A DNA stretch of 64,000 bases, from NCBI RefSeq assembly GCF_903166545.1, contig NZ_CAESCH010000001.1, positions 2,546,001 to 2,610,000 of the forward strand. Direction: 5' to 3'. A model generated the notes under the pieces. It did not search any database, was not told the origin of the DNA, and saw only the letters and a list, made by a program, of their open reading frames with translations. This document shows positions 35,975 through 45,834 of the stretch, one piece after another. Origin of the DNA: Metabacillus schmidteae (lineage in GTDB: Bacteria; Bacillota; Bacilli; Bacillales; Bacillaceae). The stretch's first letter is position 1. Each line of letters starts with the position of its first letter. Both the position numbers and the translations under genes were made by a program.

Positions 35975-37292
35975 AGAAGCCTGCTAATTTCTTAGCAAAA
36001 AGCATGTTTTGTAATCGAGCATTATATAAGATATCCTTCCGTTTACATACAGTAGCGATACGATGGTCTGGATCCTCATTATTTATTTCAATAATCCAAA
36101 GTTTGTAGTTGATATCTATGCCGAAATCAAAGCCGAGATTTCCACATTGAATAAGTTTCTTTTCAAGCATTAAAGATGCCTTTTCAGCAATCAATTTCAT
36201 TTCCTCAAGTTTTTGATTTACCTCTTCTTCTGATAGAAATTCTTTTAATGCAGCGATTCCTTCTTTTGGTGTTCCTCCTCGAGTTAGATTACTTATGCCA
36301 CTTCCTAATTTTCCGTATCTGGCAAATAATCCATTATCTTCCCAATTTCCTTCTTTATTTTTTATATAGATAAATCGAAAATCGATCACACGGTTTTCAG
36401 ATGTGAGAAGGGAAATAGCTTCTTGAATTAAGTAATCCCCTCGGCGTAATATTTTCTTGAAGAACTTTTTGAACTCGATTTTTTTATAAAAGTTGTGTTT
36501 AACTATGTTTCTTTTCTTTTCATATTGAATAGATACGCCTTGTTGATGGTATGAAAGGATTATAATACCCTGTGCAAATGTGCCTCCTATAGGCTTAAGG
36601 TATGCACGTTTATACTTTTTAAGGAAATCTAAGATCTCATTTGGGTGAGAACAAATTTTAGTAGAAGGAAGGGTTTGCTTTAATAAGGAATCTTGAGAGA
36701 ACCACTTGTGCATATCCCATTTATCGAAGGTTGGAAAATTAAACATATTTGATTTATAACAGTTTGAAAGGAATTTCCACTTATCATTCATGATGACCTT
36801 GCATTTATTAAAAATAGAAGCAGGTAATGGTATGTTTGTTGAAGGGAGCCATTTCTTTTTTTGTGGATGATAGACATAGCCTTTTTCGATATAGGATTGA
36901 CCAATATTAATTTGGTCAAGTGAAAAGGCAGTAATAATACCACCGATCTTACTATAATGTTTTACATAACTATAGAGGTCTAATAATCGACGTTCAAGGC
37001 CAATCTCGGAAAGATTAGCTAATATTCCAATAAAAGGACCCACAATCAACCGATCTGACTGAACATTTAATTGGTAATAACAGTATAACGGTATCTTTAA
37101 ATGTTCAAGGATATTGTCAGAAAGAACAATTTCATTAGCTTCTATGTCATCAGAGAGTTGAATTTTTACATTGATGAAATTTTGTCCGAAATATAGTTTC
37201 ATCGTTTTGTTATTCAATTCTGGAGAAATGTTTTTAATGATAAGTACGTCATTTTCAGTAGGTTTAGGTTTAATTTTATATAGAAGGTTCAT
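35973..37292 (-). CDS. YheC/YheD-family ATP-grasp protein, 439 aa
   Basis: YheC/YheD-like protein on the minus strand. It has the N-terminal half with LIVGPFIGILANLSE (near residue 104), then AYLKPIGGTFAQGIIIL (near 232), VIDFRFIYIKNKEGNW (near 306) and NLGFDFGIDINYKLWIIEINNEDPDHR (near 385-410). The metal site reads EIN. The glycine loop GGTFAQG is less canonical than SRGRG. I placed the start at the ATG at 37292, eight bases after AAGGTGG; GTG codons further upstream overlap that ribosome binding site. It is downstream of, and probably co-transcribed with, a GNAT-type gene. Confidence 0.82.
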   Translation of the reverse strand: MNLLYKIKPKPTENDVLIIKNISPELNNKTMKLYFGQNFINVKIQLSDDIEANEIVLSDNILEHLKIPLYCYYQLNVQSDRLIVGPFIGILANLSEIGLERRLLDLYSYVKHYSKIGGIITAFSLDQINIGQSYIEKGYVYHPQKKKWLPSTNIPLPASIFNKCKVIMNDKWKFLSNCYKSNMFNFPTFDKWDMHKWFSQDSLLKQTLPSTKICSHPNEILDFLKKYKRAYLKPIGGTFAQGIIILSYHQQGVSIQYEKKRNIVKHNFYKKIEFKKFFKKILRRGDYLIQEAISLLTSENRVIDFRFIYIKNKEGNWEDNGLFARYGKLGSGISNLTRGGTPKEGIAALKEFLSEEEVNQKLEEMKLIAEKASLMLEKKLIQCGNLGFDFGIDINYKLWIIEINNEDPDHRIATVCKRKDILYNARLQNMLFAKKLAGF

Positions 37293-37325
37293 TTCAATCA
37301 CCACCTTACTTATGAATTTCCAAAG

Positions 37326-38282
37326 TTACCTTAATTTCAATGCATATTGTGACAGTTTCTCAACTGGACGAAACTTTTCTTTAAAATATCGTAATCCTTT
37401 CTCATTATTATCACTACCAACATGAATTAAGCTAACATTAGGGTCTTTTGATCGGATGACTTTAGCAAACTCGGTATACAAATAAATTGAAACTCCTTTA
37501 TAATTTGGATGCGCTTTTGCTAAGCACCCCCATGACAAGCCATTTGGTAAGATTGAGCCTGTGACAAATCCTACTATTTCTTCTTCAATTGTTGCTACAT
37601 AGATCATCTCATTTAACTCCTGATAATGATGGAGAATTTGGTGAAAAAGGTTGCGATCTGTAATTCTCTCATATTTTTGACCTGAAGTTTTGTTCCATAG
37701 TTCTTTTAAAGCTAAGACACCCTTATAATCTGAAGGTGAATATTCGCGAAATGTAATACTTGGATAGTCTCTGTGCAGTTTATTTCTTATGGCTCTAATT
37801 TCTCTGTATTCTTTTCCTTTTAATTGAGTGATTTTATCTACACTCCAGATAATTTCTTTACTATCAAACTTTTTATATAGGAATGTTTTTCTAAAAGAAT
37901 TTGATGAAGCTAGAAACTGTATTTGTTTTTCGTTTAACAAGTTTACATATGCACTCTTTTTATAATTGTGGAGAGCATTCCACTCATTACATAACTCTAA
38001 CCCTTTTTTAGTTACGGAAATAACATAATCGGCATTCCCTTTTCCGAAAGGTAAACACCATACGTACATAAATCCTTTTTTTGTCATAATAAACGTAACA
38101 AGCATTGAATCAATGATTTTCCAATAAACGTTTATATTTTTCAACCGTGAAATACTCCAAATGTATGGAAAATTAGATGCCCATAATCCAGTGAAATAGG
38201 TAGAGGCTTTTATATATTTATTAAAGAGGTGTAAATCTTCTAACATTAGTTCACTTAGACCAAAATTCTTGATTTTATACAA
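37326..38282 (-). CDS. GNAT-family acyltransferase (PG lysyltransferase C-terminal / DUF2156-like)
   Basis: 318-aa protein with a tandem GNAT-like layout. The first half has LSELMLEDLHLFNKYIKASTYFTGLWASNFPYIWSIS broken by no membrane span. The second half has MIYVATIEEEIVGFVTGSILPNG (near residue 205) and HPNYKGVSIYLYTEFAKVIRSKD (near 240), then LIHVGSDNNEKGLRYFKEKFRP, which resemble the domain that transfers amino acids from aminoacyl-tRNA to lipids. The start is a TTG next to GGGGGAAGG. Coupling with a YheC/D protein suggests aminoacyl transfer onto a coat or envelope component. Confidence 0.7.
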   Translation of the reverse strand: MYKIKNFGLSELMLEDLHLFNKYIKASTYFTGLWASNFPYIWSISRLKNINVYWKIIDSMLVTFIMTKKGFMYVWCLPFGKGNADYVISVTKKGLELCNEWNALHNYKKSAYVNLLNEKQIQFLASSNSFRKTFLYKKFDSKEIIWSVDKITQLKGKEYREIRAIRNKLHRDYPSITFREYSPSDYKGVLALKELWNKTSGQKYERITDRNLFHQILHHYQELNEMIYVATIEEEIVGFVTGSILPNGLSWGCLAKAHPNYKGVSIYLYTEFAKVIRSKDPNVSLIHVGSDNNEKGLRYFKEKFRPVEKLSQYALKLR

Positions 38283-38589
38283 GTTCCTTCCCCCTTATAT
38301 CAGCATTTAAATACTGTATATTTTATGTCATCATTTTAAAAGTGAATGTGCGATTATCTACATTTGACAGGGAACTAAAATAAAAACTATATATGGAAAG
38401 TAACATTGAAATAGTTAGTTGAATTCACTAGAGCTTGGAAAAATTCAATTCTAGCCGTTAAGGAAATGTAATTTTCAAGAAAATTTATTAGTTTACTTAA
38501 TAGACTATATTCCATGACATATATCTGGCCTTGTAAACATAAAATAATAAAGGAGTAATAGTTACTATTAAATTAATTTAAATATTAAA

Positions 38590-38604
38590 TTATAATTATT
38601 ATAA
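38590..38604. promoter_or_regulatory. PerR box
   Basis: TTATAATTATTATAA is an exact match to the 7-1-7 PerR consensus of bacilli, 72 bp before the katA start. Confidence 0.88.
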
Positions 38605-38611
38605 AAAAGTA

Positions 38612-38639
38612 TTGATTTTTAATTGAGACATGTTATTAT
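38612..38639 (+). promoter_or_regulatory. katA promoter (SigA type)
   Basis: TTGATT (38612-38617) and TATTAT (38634-38639) with a 16-bp spacer, just downstream of the PerR box. Confidence 0.55.
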
Positions 38640-38676
38640 AGATTCATAGCCAAACAAAATATGAGGTGATTCTTAA

Positions 38677-40131
38677 ATGACAAATAACAGACTAACTACT
38701 AGCTGGGGTGCTCCAGTAGGGGACAACCAGAATTCAATTACAGCAGGAAATCGCGGCCCAACATTATTACAAGATGTACACCTTTTAGAAAAGCTTGCAC
38801 ATTTTAATAGAGAACGTGTTCCTGAACGTGTTGTTCATGCCAAAGGTGCAGGTGCACACGGTTATTTTGAAGTAACAAATGATGTGACAAAATATACGAA
38901 AGCAAATCTTTTCTCTGAAGTAGGAAAACGCACACCATTATTTATTCGTTTTTCAACTGTCGCAGGAGAAAATGGCTCAGCTGATACAGTGCGTGATCCA
39001 CGTGGTTTTGCTGTTAAGTTTTATACGGAAGAAGGGAACTACGATATCGTAGGAAACAATACACCGGTATTCTTTATTCGTGATGCTATTAAATTCCCGG
39101 ACTTCATACATACGCAAAAGCGTGATCCGCAAACACATTTGAAAAATCCTAATGCAGTGTGGGATTTCTGGTCATTATCTCCAGAATCATTACACCAGGT
39201 AACCATTCTTATGTCTGATCGTGGTATTCCGGCGACATTACGACATATGCATGGATTTGGAAGTCATACATTTAAGTGGACAAATGCTGAAGGTGATGGA
39301 GTATGGATTAAATATCACTTCAAAACAGAGCAAGGTGTTAAAAATATCTCACCGGAAGTAGCAGCACAAATTGCTGGTGAAAATCCGGATTATCATACTG
39401 AAGATTTATTTAATGCAATCGAAAAAGGCGATTTCCCAGCTTGGAAATTATACGTACAAATTATGCCTTTAGAAGATGCGAATACTTACAAATGGGATCC
39501 ATTTGATGTAACAAAGGTTTGGTCTCAAAAAGACTATCCACTTATCGAAGTAGGACGCATGGTATTAGACCGTAACCCGGAAAACTACTTTGCAGAGGTG
39601 GAGCAGGCAACATTCTCACCTGGTACATTAGTTCCAGGAGTAGACGTATCACCGGATAAAATGCTTCAAGGACGTTTATTCGCATATCATGATGCACACC
39701 GTTACCGTGTAGGTGCTAATCACCAGGCACTTCCAATTAACCGTGCAAAAAATGAAGTAAAAAACTACCAACGTGACGGCCAAATGCGCTTTGATGATAA
39801 CGGTGGAAAATCAGTATACTATGAGCCAAACAGCTTCGGTGGTCCAACTGAAACACCAGAAAACAAACAAGCTGCATACCCGGTTTCTGGAGTTGCTGAA
39901 AGTGTAGCATATGATCACAATGATCACTACACCCAGGCAGGTGACTTATACCGTCTCATGACAGAAGAACAACGTGCACACTTAGTGTCAAACATTGTTG
40001 CTGCAATGAAGCCTGTCGAAAGAGACGATATTAAATTACGTCAAATTGGCCACTTTTACAAAGCAGATCCGGAATACGGAACTCGTATAGCAGAAGGCTT
40101 AGGTTTAGCTGTACCATCAGAAGTTAAATAA
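38677..40131 (+). CDS. katA: Catalase, KatA type
   Basis: 484-aa small-subunit monofunctional heme catalase that degrades hydrogen peroxide. It is very close to vegetative Bacillus Kat[16 protein letters not shown] at the start, the catalytic-site block [20 protein letters not shown] (His near residue 56), and the proximal heme ligand block [17 protein letters not shown] (Tyr near 339). The length is full and no key residue is lost. The perfect PerR box upstream predicts induction by peroxide or by iron limitation. A terminator follows. The gene stands alone. Confidence 0.96.
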   Translation: MTNNRLTTSWGAPVGDNQNSITAGNRGPTLLQDVHLLEKLAHFNRERVPERVVHAKGAGAHGYFEVTNDVTKYTKANLFSEVGKRTPLFIRFSTVAGENGSADTVRDPRGFAVKFYTEEGNYDIVGNNTPVFFIRDAIKFPDFIHTQKRDPQTHLKNPNAVWDFWSLSPESLHQVTILMSDRGIPATLRHMHGFGSHTFKWTNAEGDGVWIKYHFKTEQGVKNISPEVAAQIAGENPDYHTEDLFNAIEKGDFPAWKLYVQIMPLEDANTYKWDPFDVTKVWSQKDYPLIEVGRMVLDRNPENYFAEVEQATFSPGTLVPGVDVSPDKMLQGRLFAYHDAHRYRVGANHQALPINRAKNEVKNYQRDGQMRFDDNGGKSVYYEPNSFGGPTETPENKQAAYPVSGVAESVAYDHNDHYTQAGDLYRLMTEEQRAHLVSNIVAAMKPVERDDIKLRQIGHFYKADPEYGTRIAEGLGLAVPSEVK

Positions 40132-40180
40132 TTTTAAATACATTTACGATTCTCATACTATTCTCAATTATTCTCATTTA

Positions 40181-40213
40181 AAAATGCATCCATAAGATTG
40201 GATGCGTTTTTTT
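40181..40213. terminator. Terminator between katA and the thioesterase gene
   Basis: AAAATGCATCC (40181-40191) pairs with GGATGCGTTTT (40200-40210), with a long T-run on the plus strand. It may serve both convergent genes. Confidence 0.8.
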
Positions 40214-40226
40214 TTTACTTTTTTAT

Positions 40227-40733
40227 TTACAATGTCACAACATTTGCAAAAGCTTCACTATGCTCACGTCGCTCTTTACGGACATTTCTTCGTTGTTGTG
40301 CAGTATTAAACAGCATAACTTCCTCATCAGATTCCGGAATGACCTTAGGGACTGGCTGTGGTTTACCTTGGTTATTTAATGCCACAAAAGTTAAAAAGGA
40401 GGTAGCGGCAAGTTTTCGTTCACCTGTTTTTAAGTCTTCGGCAATGACCTTTACAAAAACCTCCATAGATGAGCGACCTACAGATGAAACATACGATTTT
40501 AAACTTACAGAGTCGCTTTGACGGATTGGAATTAAGAAATCAACAGAATCAGTTGAAGCTGTTACAACTTCACATCTGGAATGCATAGCTGCTGAAATGG
40601 AGGCAACATCATCAATATAGCTCATTAATTTACCTCCGAATAACGTATTATGGTTGTTTGTGTCCAATGGAAATACTCTACTTGTCTTAATCACAAGGGA
40701 TTCTTTACATGTTTTTTCTTCACTGTTTGTCAT
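40227..40733 (-). CDS. Acyl-CoA thioesterase, hotdog fold (YkhA-like)
   Basis: 168-aa hotdog-fold thioesterase that hydrolyses acyl-CoA. The signature is NTLFGGKLMSYIDDVASISAAMHSR (near residues 29-53), with the active-site Asp in the IDD segment, and the second strand set KVIAEDLKTGERKLAATSFLTFVAL. The length and ends match the YkhA/YciA type of bacilli. It is a single gene on the minus strand with an AGGAGAG-like ribosome binding site. Confidence 0.88.
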   Translation of the reverse strand: MTNSEEKTCKESLVIKTSRVFPLDTNNHNTLFGGKLMSYIDDVASISAAMHSRCEVVTASTDSVDFLIPIRQSDSVSLKSYVSSVGRSSMEVFVKVIAEDLKTGERKLAATSFLTFVALNNQGKPQPVPKVIPESDEEVMLFNTAQQRRNVRKERREHSEAFANVVTL

Positions 40734-40953
40734 TGTATCCTCTCCTTAGGTGTCATGATATTAATATTATTAGCTCTTTTCTTAACATCTTCAATTTATT
40801 TGTTTTACATTCTAACATTGTATTTATTTGTAGACATATTTAGGCATTCTTTGTTGAATTTTTAATGTTGATATAGGTGAATTCAGTTCGTTTCGTTCCA
40901 TTGAACTCCAGACACAAGATTCGCTAGGGAGGAAGTTTTTCCTCCTGGAAACA

Positions 40954-40988
40954 AAAATGCTCAAGAGATAATATATCTTGAGCATTTT
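40954..40988 (-). terminator. Terminator of the pnc/nadE genes
   Basis: A 13-bp stem (40954-40966 with 40976-40988), leading into Ts on the minus strand just after the nadE stop. Confidence 0.85.
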
Positions 40989-41001
40989 GCTATTGTTTTT
41001 C

Positions 41002-41826
41002 TTATTTATTTTTCCACCAATCATCAAACATGGAAGCTGGTACTTCACGCTTATGCTGTGAGATAAGGTAACGTTTTTCGATCTTTTCAGCTACTTCAGA
41101 TTCGACTAGTTTACCTTCCAAGTAGTCATCTAATTGATCATAGGAAATACCAAGCTCTGTTTCGTCTGCCTGAAGTGGAGTATTGTCCAATAAATCTGCG
41201 GTTGGTATTTTAAGATATAAGCGCTCAGGAGCATTTAATTCTTGTAATAGACGTTTACCTTGGCGTTTTGTTAGACCTGTAAGTGGTAATAAGTCGGCTC
41301 CTCCGTCACCATATTTGGTGAAAAATCCTGTAACAGCTTCTGCAGCATGGTCTGTGCCGATGACTAAAAGTCCTTCCTGACCGCCGATTGCATATTGTGT
41401 TATCATTCGAGTTCTTGCTTTTACATTTCCTTTGTTAAAGTCTGAGAGTGATTCTCCCATTGTTTTTTCATAATCGTTAGCAAATGCATTAACTGCACCT
41501 GAAATGTCAAAAGCAACACTTTTATCCGGTTTGATAAAAGAAAGAGCTAATTGTGCATCATCTTCATCTTTTTGAACACCATAGGGAAGTCTTACAGCAA
41601 TAAACGTTGCATCATAACCTTCACTGCGTAATTCTTCAACGGCTAATTGAGCCAAACGTCCTGCTAAAGTTGAATCTTGACCGCCGCTGATACCAAGAAC
41701 AAAGCCTTTAGCACTTGTTGTTTTCACATATTCTTTTAAAAATGATACACGTGCATTTATTTCTTCCTTTGGATTTATTGTTTCTTTTACATGTAGTTCA
41801 CTCATAATTCGTTTTTGTAAACTCAT
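41002..41826 (-). CDS. nadE: NH3-dependent NAD(+) synthetase
   Basis: 274-aa enzyme that amidates nicotinic acid adenine dinucleotide to NAD with ATP and ammonia. The PP-loop [16 protein letters not shown] lies near residues 44-59. [26 protein letters not shown] (near 163-188) and IPTADLL are typical, and the end DDWWK matches Bacillus NadE. There is no glutaminase domain, so ammonia is used. The ATG follows GGAGG. It lies 36 bp downstream of pncB, so the two are in one operon with pncA. Confidence 0.95.
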   Translation of the reverse strand: MSLQKRIMSELHVKETINPKEEINARVSFLKEYVKTTSAKGFVLGISGGQDSTLAGRLAQLAVEELRSEGYDATFIAVRLPYGVQKDEDDAQLALSFIKPDKSVAFDISGAVNAFANDYEKTMGESLSDFNKGNVKARTRMITQYAIGGQEGLLVIGTDHAAEAVTGFFTKYGDGGADLLPLTGLTKRQGKRLLQELNAPERLYLKIPTADLLDNTPLQADETELGISYDQLDDYLEGKLVESEVAEKIEKRYLISQHKREVPASMFDDWWKNK

Positions 41827-41862
41827 TTTTTATGCCTCCAATTGAAGTACTTTTAAGAATTA

Positions 41863-43332
41863 CTATTGTTTGTTCATTTCGGATATTTTTTGTTTTACTT
41901 CTTCAATGTTTCTCATTTTGTTTTCCCAGCATTCCTGACTTAAATCTACAGGATATTCTTCAGGATGAAGGGCGCGTTTATATTCATCCCATAGTAAACC
42001 CAGGTTCGCCAATGTATAGTCCTGCATTTCCTGGAGAGAAGGGGAGTCATATACAAGTGATCCGTTCTCGAAAATGAGATGATGTAAATCTTTGGCTTCA
42101 AAGTTTGTAACAAACTTACTGACAAACGTATGAATAGGATGGAACATCTTTAATTTCTCTTCGCTTTCAGGATCTTCATGTTGTAAGGTAATATAGTCAC
42201 CCTCTGATTTATGATTTAGCCTATTAATGATTCGATAAACTTTCTTTAAACCAGGTGTAGACACTTTTTCAGGATTTCCACTTATTTTGATCGTGTCTAT
42301 CATTTTTCCATTATCATCCTCGATTGAAGCAAGCTTATATACAGCGCCGAGAGCAGGCTGGTCATAAGCAGTAATTAATTTTGTTCCAATTCCCCAAACA
42401 TCAATTTTGGCACCTTGTGATTTTAGGTTGATAATTGTTGATTCATCCAGATCATTAGAAGCAATAATTTTTGTCTCATAAAAACCAGCTTGATCAAGCA
42501 TTTTCCTAGCTTTTTTTGATAAATAAGCAAGGTCCCCGCTATCAAGGCGAATGCCTTTAAATTCAATTTTATCTCCTAATTCTTTTGCTACTTTAATCGC
42601 ATTTGGTACACCTGATTTTAATGTATCGTACGTGTCAACAAGGAATACACATTCTTTGTGACGTCGTGCATACTTATGGAACGCAATATATTCATCTTTG
42701 TATGCTTGAACAAATGCATGAGCATGTGTACCTGAAACAGGAATATCAAATAGTTTTCCGGCTCTTACATTAGATGTAGCATGAAATCCCCCTATGTAAG
42801 CCGCTCTTGTTCCCCAAATCGCAGCATCTAATTCATGAGCTCGACGAGTACCGAATTCCATTACTGTATCGTCTCCAACAACTTGTTTAATTCGAGCTGC
42901 TTTTGTCGCAATTAATGTTTGGTAGTTGACGATGTTTAATATCGCCGTTTCAATCAATTGTGCCTCAGCTAAAGGAGCTTCAATTCGGATGATAGGTTCA
43001 TTTCCAAATACCATTTCCCCTTCTTGGACTGAATAAACATTTCCAGTAAATCGGAGCGTACGTAAGTATTCTAAAAAGTCATCTCTATAACCTAAATCAT
43101 CACGCAAATAGTCTATATCGCTTTTGGAAAATTGAAAGTTCTCCAGATATTGTATAATTCTTTCAAGTCCTGCAAAAATTCCATAACCATTTCCAAAGGG
43201 AAGTTTTCGAAAAAATACTTCAAACACTGCCTTTCGATTATGGATGGAATCCTCCCAATAAGATTCAGCCATATTAATTTGATAAAGGTCTGTGTGGAGA
43301 GCAAGACTATCGTCTTCATAATGTATATTCAT
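41863..43332 (-). CDS. pncB: Nicotinate phosphoribosyltransferase
   Basis: 489-aa enzyme of NAD salvage that couples nicotinate with PRPP to form nicotinate mononucleotide. Conserved blocks: LALHTDLYQINMAESYW at the N-terminus, TRRAHELDAAIWGTRAAYIGGFHATSNV (near 160-187), the HAHAFVQAY catalytic His region (near 205) and GIRLDSGDLAYLSKKAR (near 262). I took the ATG at 43332 because GGAGG lies eight bases upstream; a longer ORF start at 43356 has no such site. It sits between pncA and nadE. Confidence 0.95.
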   Translation of the reverse strand: MNIHYEDDSLALHTDLYQINMAESYWEDSIHNRKAVFEVFFRKLPFGNGYGIFAGLERIIQYLENFQFSKSDIDYLRDDLGYRDDFLEYLRTLRFTGNVYSVQEGEMVFGNEPIIRIEAPLAEAQLIETAILNIVNYQTLIATKAARIKQVVGDDTVMEFGTRRAHELDAAIWGTRAAYIGGFHATSNVRAGKLFDIPVSGTHAHAFVQAYKDEYIAFHKYARRHKECVFLVDTYDTLKSGVPNAIKVAKELGDKIEFKGIRLDSGDLAYLSKKARKMLDQAGFYETKIIASNDLDESTIINLKSQGAKIDVWGIGTKLITAYDQPALGAVYKLASIEDDNGKMIDTIKISGNPEKVSTPGLKKVYRIINRLNHKSEGDYITLQHEDPESEEKLKMFHPIHTFVSKFVTNFEAKDLHHLIFENGSLVYDSPSLQEMQDYTLANLGLLWDEYKRALHPEEYPVDLSQECWENKMRNIEEVKQKISEMNKQ

Positions 43333-43443
43333 TTTATTTCCTCCAAGTTCGTTCAATTTTTCACAAAGACCAAAATGGTCGTTAATTTAATGAAAAAATG
43401 GAGGCACCATATGTTCATTAAATATGTAGAAATAAGAAAAAAA

Positions 43444-43995
43444 CTAAATCACTTTGGCATTCAAGCAAGAAGAAAAATGCTGCAATGCCCAATCATGACC
43501 TGACTCATTAAAACTGGCAACAGCGTTCTTATGAACAACAACAGAAAATCCTTTATTAAATGCATCAACTGCAGTATGTAAAACACATATGTCTGTGCAA
43601 ACCCCAACCAGATGTATTTCAGTAATTGCCCGTTCTTTTAATTTTAATTCTAAATTTGTTCCCGCAAAGGCACTGTAACGTGTTTTATCCATAAATTGTA
43701 CATTCGGTTTTTCCTTGGTGTTTATGTATAAATCCTGGAGCTCACCATATAAATTTCTTCCTTTTGTACCTCGAATATTATGTGGTGGAAACAATGCTGT
43801 CTCCGGGTGAAATTGGTCATCCTTTTCATGAAGATCTACAGCGAATACAACATAATCTTCTTTTTCGATGAATTCCTTTGTAATTGTAACGATTTCCTTT
43901 TCAATATCTTGACCGGGTTTCCCACAAGTAAGCGCACCGTCAACTGCAACAAAGTCATATGTGTAATCGATGTTGATTAATGCCTTTTTCAACAC
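43444..43995 (-). CDS. pncA: Nicotinamidase (isochorismatase-like cysteine hydrolase)
   Basis: 183 aa, hydrolysing nicotinamide to nicotinate. The catalytic triad can be placed: Asp in NIDYTYDF (near residue 10), Lys in MDKTRYSAF (near 103) and Cys in VGVCTDICVLHTA (near 132). Metal ligands in AVDLHEKDDQFHPE fit nicotinamidases. The start is GTG (or the next TTG) behind AAGGAGG. It is first in the pncA-pncB-nadE group, with an 87-bp gap to pncB that contains a short GACCA/TGGTC hairpin. Together the three genes rebuild NAD from nicotinamide. Confidence 0.9.
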   Translation of the reverse strand: MLKKALINIDYTYDFVAVDGALTCGKPGQDIEKEIVTITKEFIEKEDYVVFAVDLHEKDDQFHPETALFPPHNIRGTKGRNLYGELQDLYINTKEKPNVQFMDKTRYSAFAGTNLELKLKERAITEIHLVGVCTDICVLHTAVDAFNKGFSVVVHKNAVASFNESGHDWALQHFSSCLNAKVI

Positions 43996-44164
43996 TAATA
44001 CCTCCTTAATAGTAAGAAAAACAACGTCTACTGTATATTTATAGTAAGGAAAAACCTAATAATATGGATAATATATTCAATTTTACACGAACTTAGCATT
44101 TAATCAAATATGGAAAAAGAATGTTTTGAAGGATTCATAGCTAAGAAGAATAAAAAATATGAAG

Positions 44165-44200
44165 AAAAGGGCTGTCATAATAAATTGACAGCCCTTTTAT
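44165..44200 (-). terminator. Terminator of the short-chain dehydrogenase gene
   Basis: A 13-bp perfect stem (44165-44177 with 44186-44198), five bases after the stop codon of the minus-strand gene. Confidence 0.85.
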
Positions 44201-44205
44201 CGCTT

Positions 44206-44925
44206 TTAAGGATTTGTTGACCAAAGTCCTGCAGATTTAATGAAAATTCTAGGATGAAGCTTTAATTGTGCTACCATATATTCTGCAAGGTCTTCTGGTT
44301 GCATGACTTTTTCGGGATTACCATCTGTAAGGTTTTCTTTGTAAGCTAATTCCGTTGCAACGGTACTTGGTGTTAGAGCTGTTACACGAATATTATGCTT
44401 GCGTACCTCTAATGCAAGTGATTCTGTTAGTCCTAAAACACCAAATTTTGAAGCACTGTATGCACTTGTAACAGGAGCACCTTTTTGACCTGCAGTTGAA
44501 GAGATATTAATAATATCTCCACCATTTTTATCAATTAATTGAGGTAAGACTACACGAGTAACATAATAAACACCCATTAAGTTAACATCGATAATTTTTT
44601 TCCACTCTTCTGGTTCTAGTTCAAGGAATTTACCGAACTTTCCAATACCTGCATTATTTATAAGAATGTCAACTGGACCTAGAGACGTTTTTAGTTTTTC
44701 TACAGCAGCATTTACGTCGTCGATTGACGAAACATCAGCTGTTGCATAGGCGGTTTTTACTCCGAGAGCTTCAATTTCTTTTGCTACTTCCACTAAATCT
44801 TGTTCTGTTCGTGCTAATAATGCAACATTTACTCCCTCGTGAGCAAGGGCGATTGCCGTTGCACGTCCAATACCTTTTCCAGCTCCAGTTACAAGAGCGA
44901 CTTTCCCTTTTAATGATTGCGCCAT
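44206..44925 (-). CDS. Short-chain dehydrogenase, 3-ketoacyl reductase-like (YoxD-like)
   Basis: 239-aa SDR oxidoreductase. The NAD(P) motif GAGKGIGRA lies near residues 15-23, NNAGIG near 89, the catalytic Ser in [11 protein letters not shown] and the YxxxK in YSASKFG (near 153). It resembles B. subtilis YoxD and FabG-type reductases. The physiological substrate is unknown. I chose the ATG at 44925 ([14 protein letters not shown]), which follows AAAGGGG, rather than a longer start at 44943. It is a single gene with its own terminator. Confidence 0.88.
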   Translation of the reverse strand: MAQSLKGKVALVTGAGKGIGRATAIALAHEGVNVALLARTEQDLVEVAKEIEALGVKTAYATADVSSIDDVNAAVEKLKTSLGPVDILINNAGIGKFGKFLELEPEEWKKIIDVNLMGVYYVTRVVLPQLIDKNGGDIINISSTAGQKGAPVTSAYSASKFGVLGLTESLALEVRKHNIRVTALTPSTVATELAYKENLTDGNPEKVMQPEDLAEYMVAQLKLHPRIFIKSAGLWSTNP

Positions 44926-45126
44926 ATTTTTGGCCCCTTTCAATATGTAAGTTGCGTTCTTATCTTACATACTGGGAAAATGAATGTCAAAAGAAGTGCA
45001 CGATAGATGTATGAGAAATTATTTGACGACTCAACGTTTCAAAAATAGAAATCAACTTCAGCTATTTGATATGATGAAAAGGGAAATAAGACAGAAAAAT
45101 AAATGAAGATCTTGAGGGAGGTTCTA

Positions 45127-45834
45127 ATGAACAAAGAATCTATTTTAATTGTTGAAGATGAAGAGAAAATTTTAAGATTACTTGAACTGGAGCTTGGCTA
45201 TGAAGGCTATGAAATTGTAAAAGCGATAGACGGAGTTACTGCATTGGAAGCTTATCGAAAAGGGACTTTTGATCTTATTTTATTAGATGTCATGCTCCCT
45301 GGTTTGAGTGGAATTGAGCTGCTTCGCCGAATTCGAGTGAAAGATGCATATACACCTGTAATTTTGCTAACAGCGAAAGGCTCTGTTGAAGATAAAGTCT
45401 CAGGTTTAGATTTAGGAGCAAATGATTATATAACAAAGCCCTTTCAAATGGAGGAACTACTTGCAAGAATACGTGCTGTGTTGCGGATGAGCTCCAGGCC
45501 ACCTCAACAAAGTGAACAAACGGATCTTGATGACTGGCTAATTGCCGGTGAATTAAGGGTGAATGAAAAAACACGTGAAGTACTAAGAGGTGAACATGAG
45601 ATTGAGTTAACACCTAAGGAATTTGATTTGCTTCTATTTCTTCTAAGGAATAAGAGGCAAGTTCTTAACCGTGAGCAAATTCTCGAAGCAGTATGGGGAT
45701 ACGATTATTTTGGTGATACAAATGTTGTTGATGTGTATATCCGCTATATACGCAAGAAAATCGACTTTCCATTTGATTATCCATTTATACATACAGTACG
45801 TGGTGTTGGCTACGTATTAAAGGAAGCAAAATGA
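45127..45834 (+). CDS. OmpR-family response regulator
   Basis: 235 aa. Receiver domain with acidic pair in VEDEEK, phospho-acceptor D54 (LILLDVMLPG) and Lys near 105 (DYITKPF), followed by a winged-helix DNA-binding domain ending VRGVGYVLKEAK. The ATG at 45127 follows GAGGGAGG. It overlaps the kinase gene by 4 bp. With the kinase and two PepSY genes the set resembles the B. subtilis ykoG-ykoH-ykoI region. The direct repeats TTCTCA upstream of the PepSY genes are candidate targets. Confidence 0.9.
   Translation: MNKESILIVEDEEKILRLLELELGYEGYEIVKAIDGVTALEAYRKGTFDLILLDVMLPGLSGIELLRRIRVKDAYTPVILLTAKGSVEDKVSGLDLGANDYITKPFQMEELLARIRAVLRMSSRPPQQSEQTDLDDWLIAGELRVNEKTREVLRGEHEIELTPKEFDLLLFLLRNKRQVLNREQILEAVWGYDYFGDTNVVDVYIRYIRKKIDFPFDYPFIHTVRGVGYVLKEAK

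Larger units (their letters stand above)
38283..38676. other. Divergent regulatory region, 394 bp
   Basis: Lies between the GNAT gene and katA. The katA side holds a PerR box and a SigA promoter. The GNAT side is A+T rich and shows no gene. Confidence 0.6.

Noticed and set aside
43132..43503. Plus-strand ORF of 123 codons
   Set aside because: It overlaps pncB and pncA on the other strand, which have clear catalytic motifs, and has no usable start signal.
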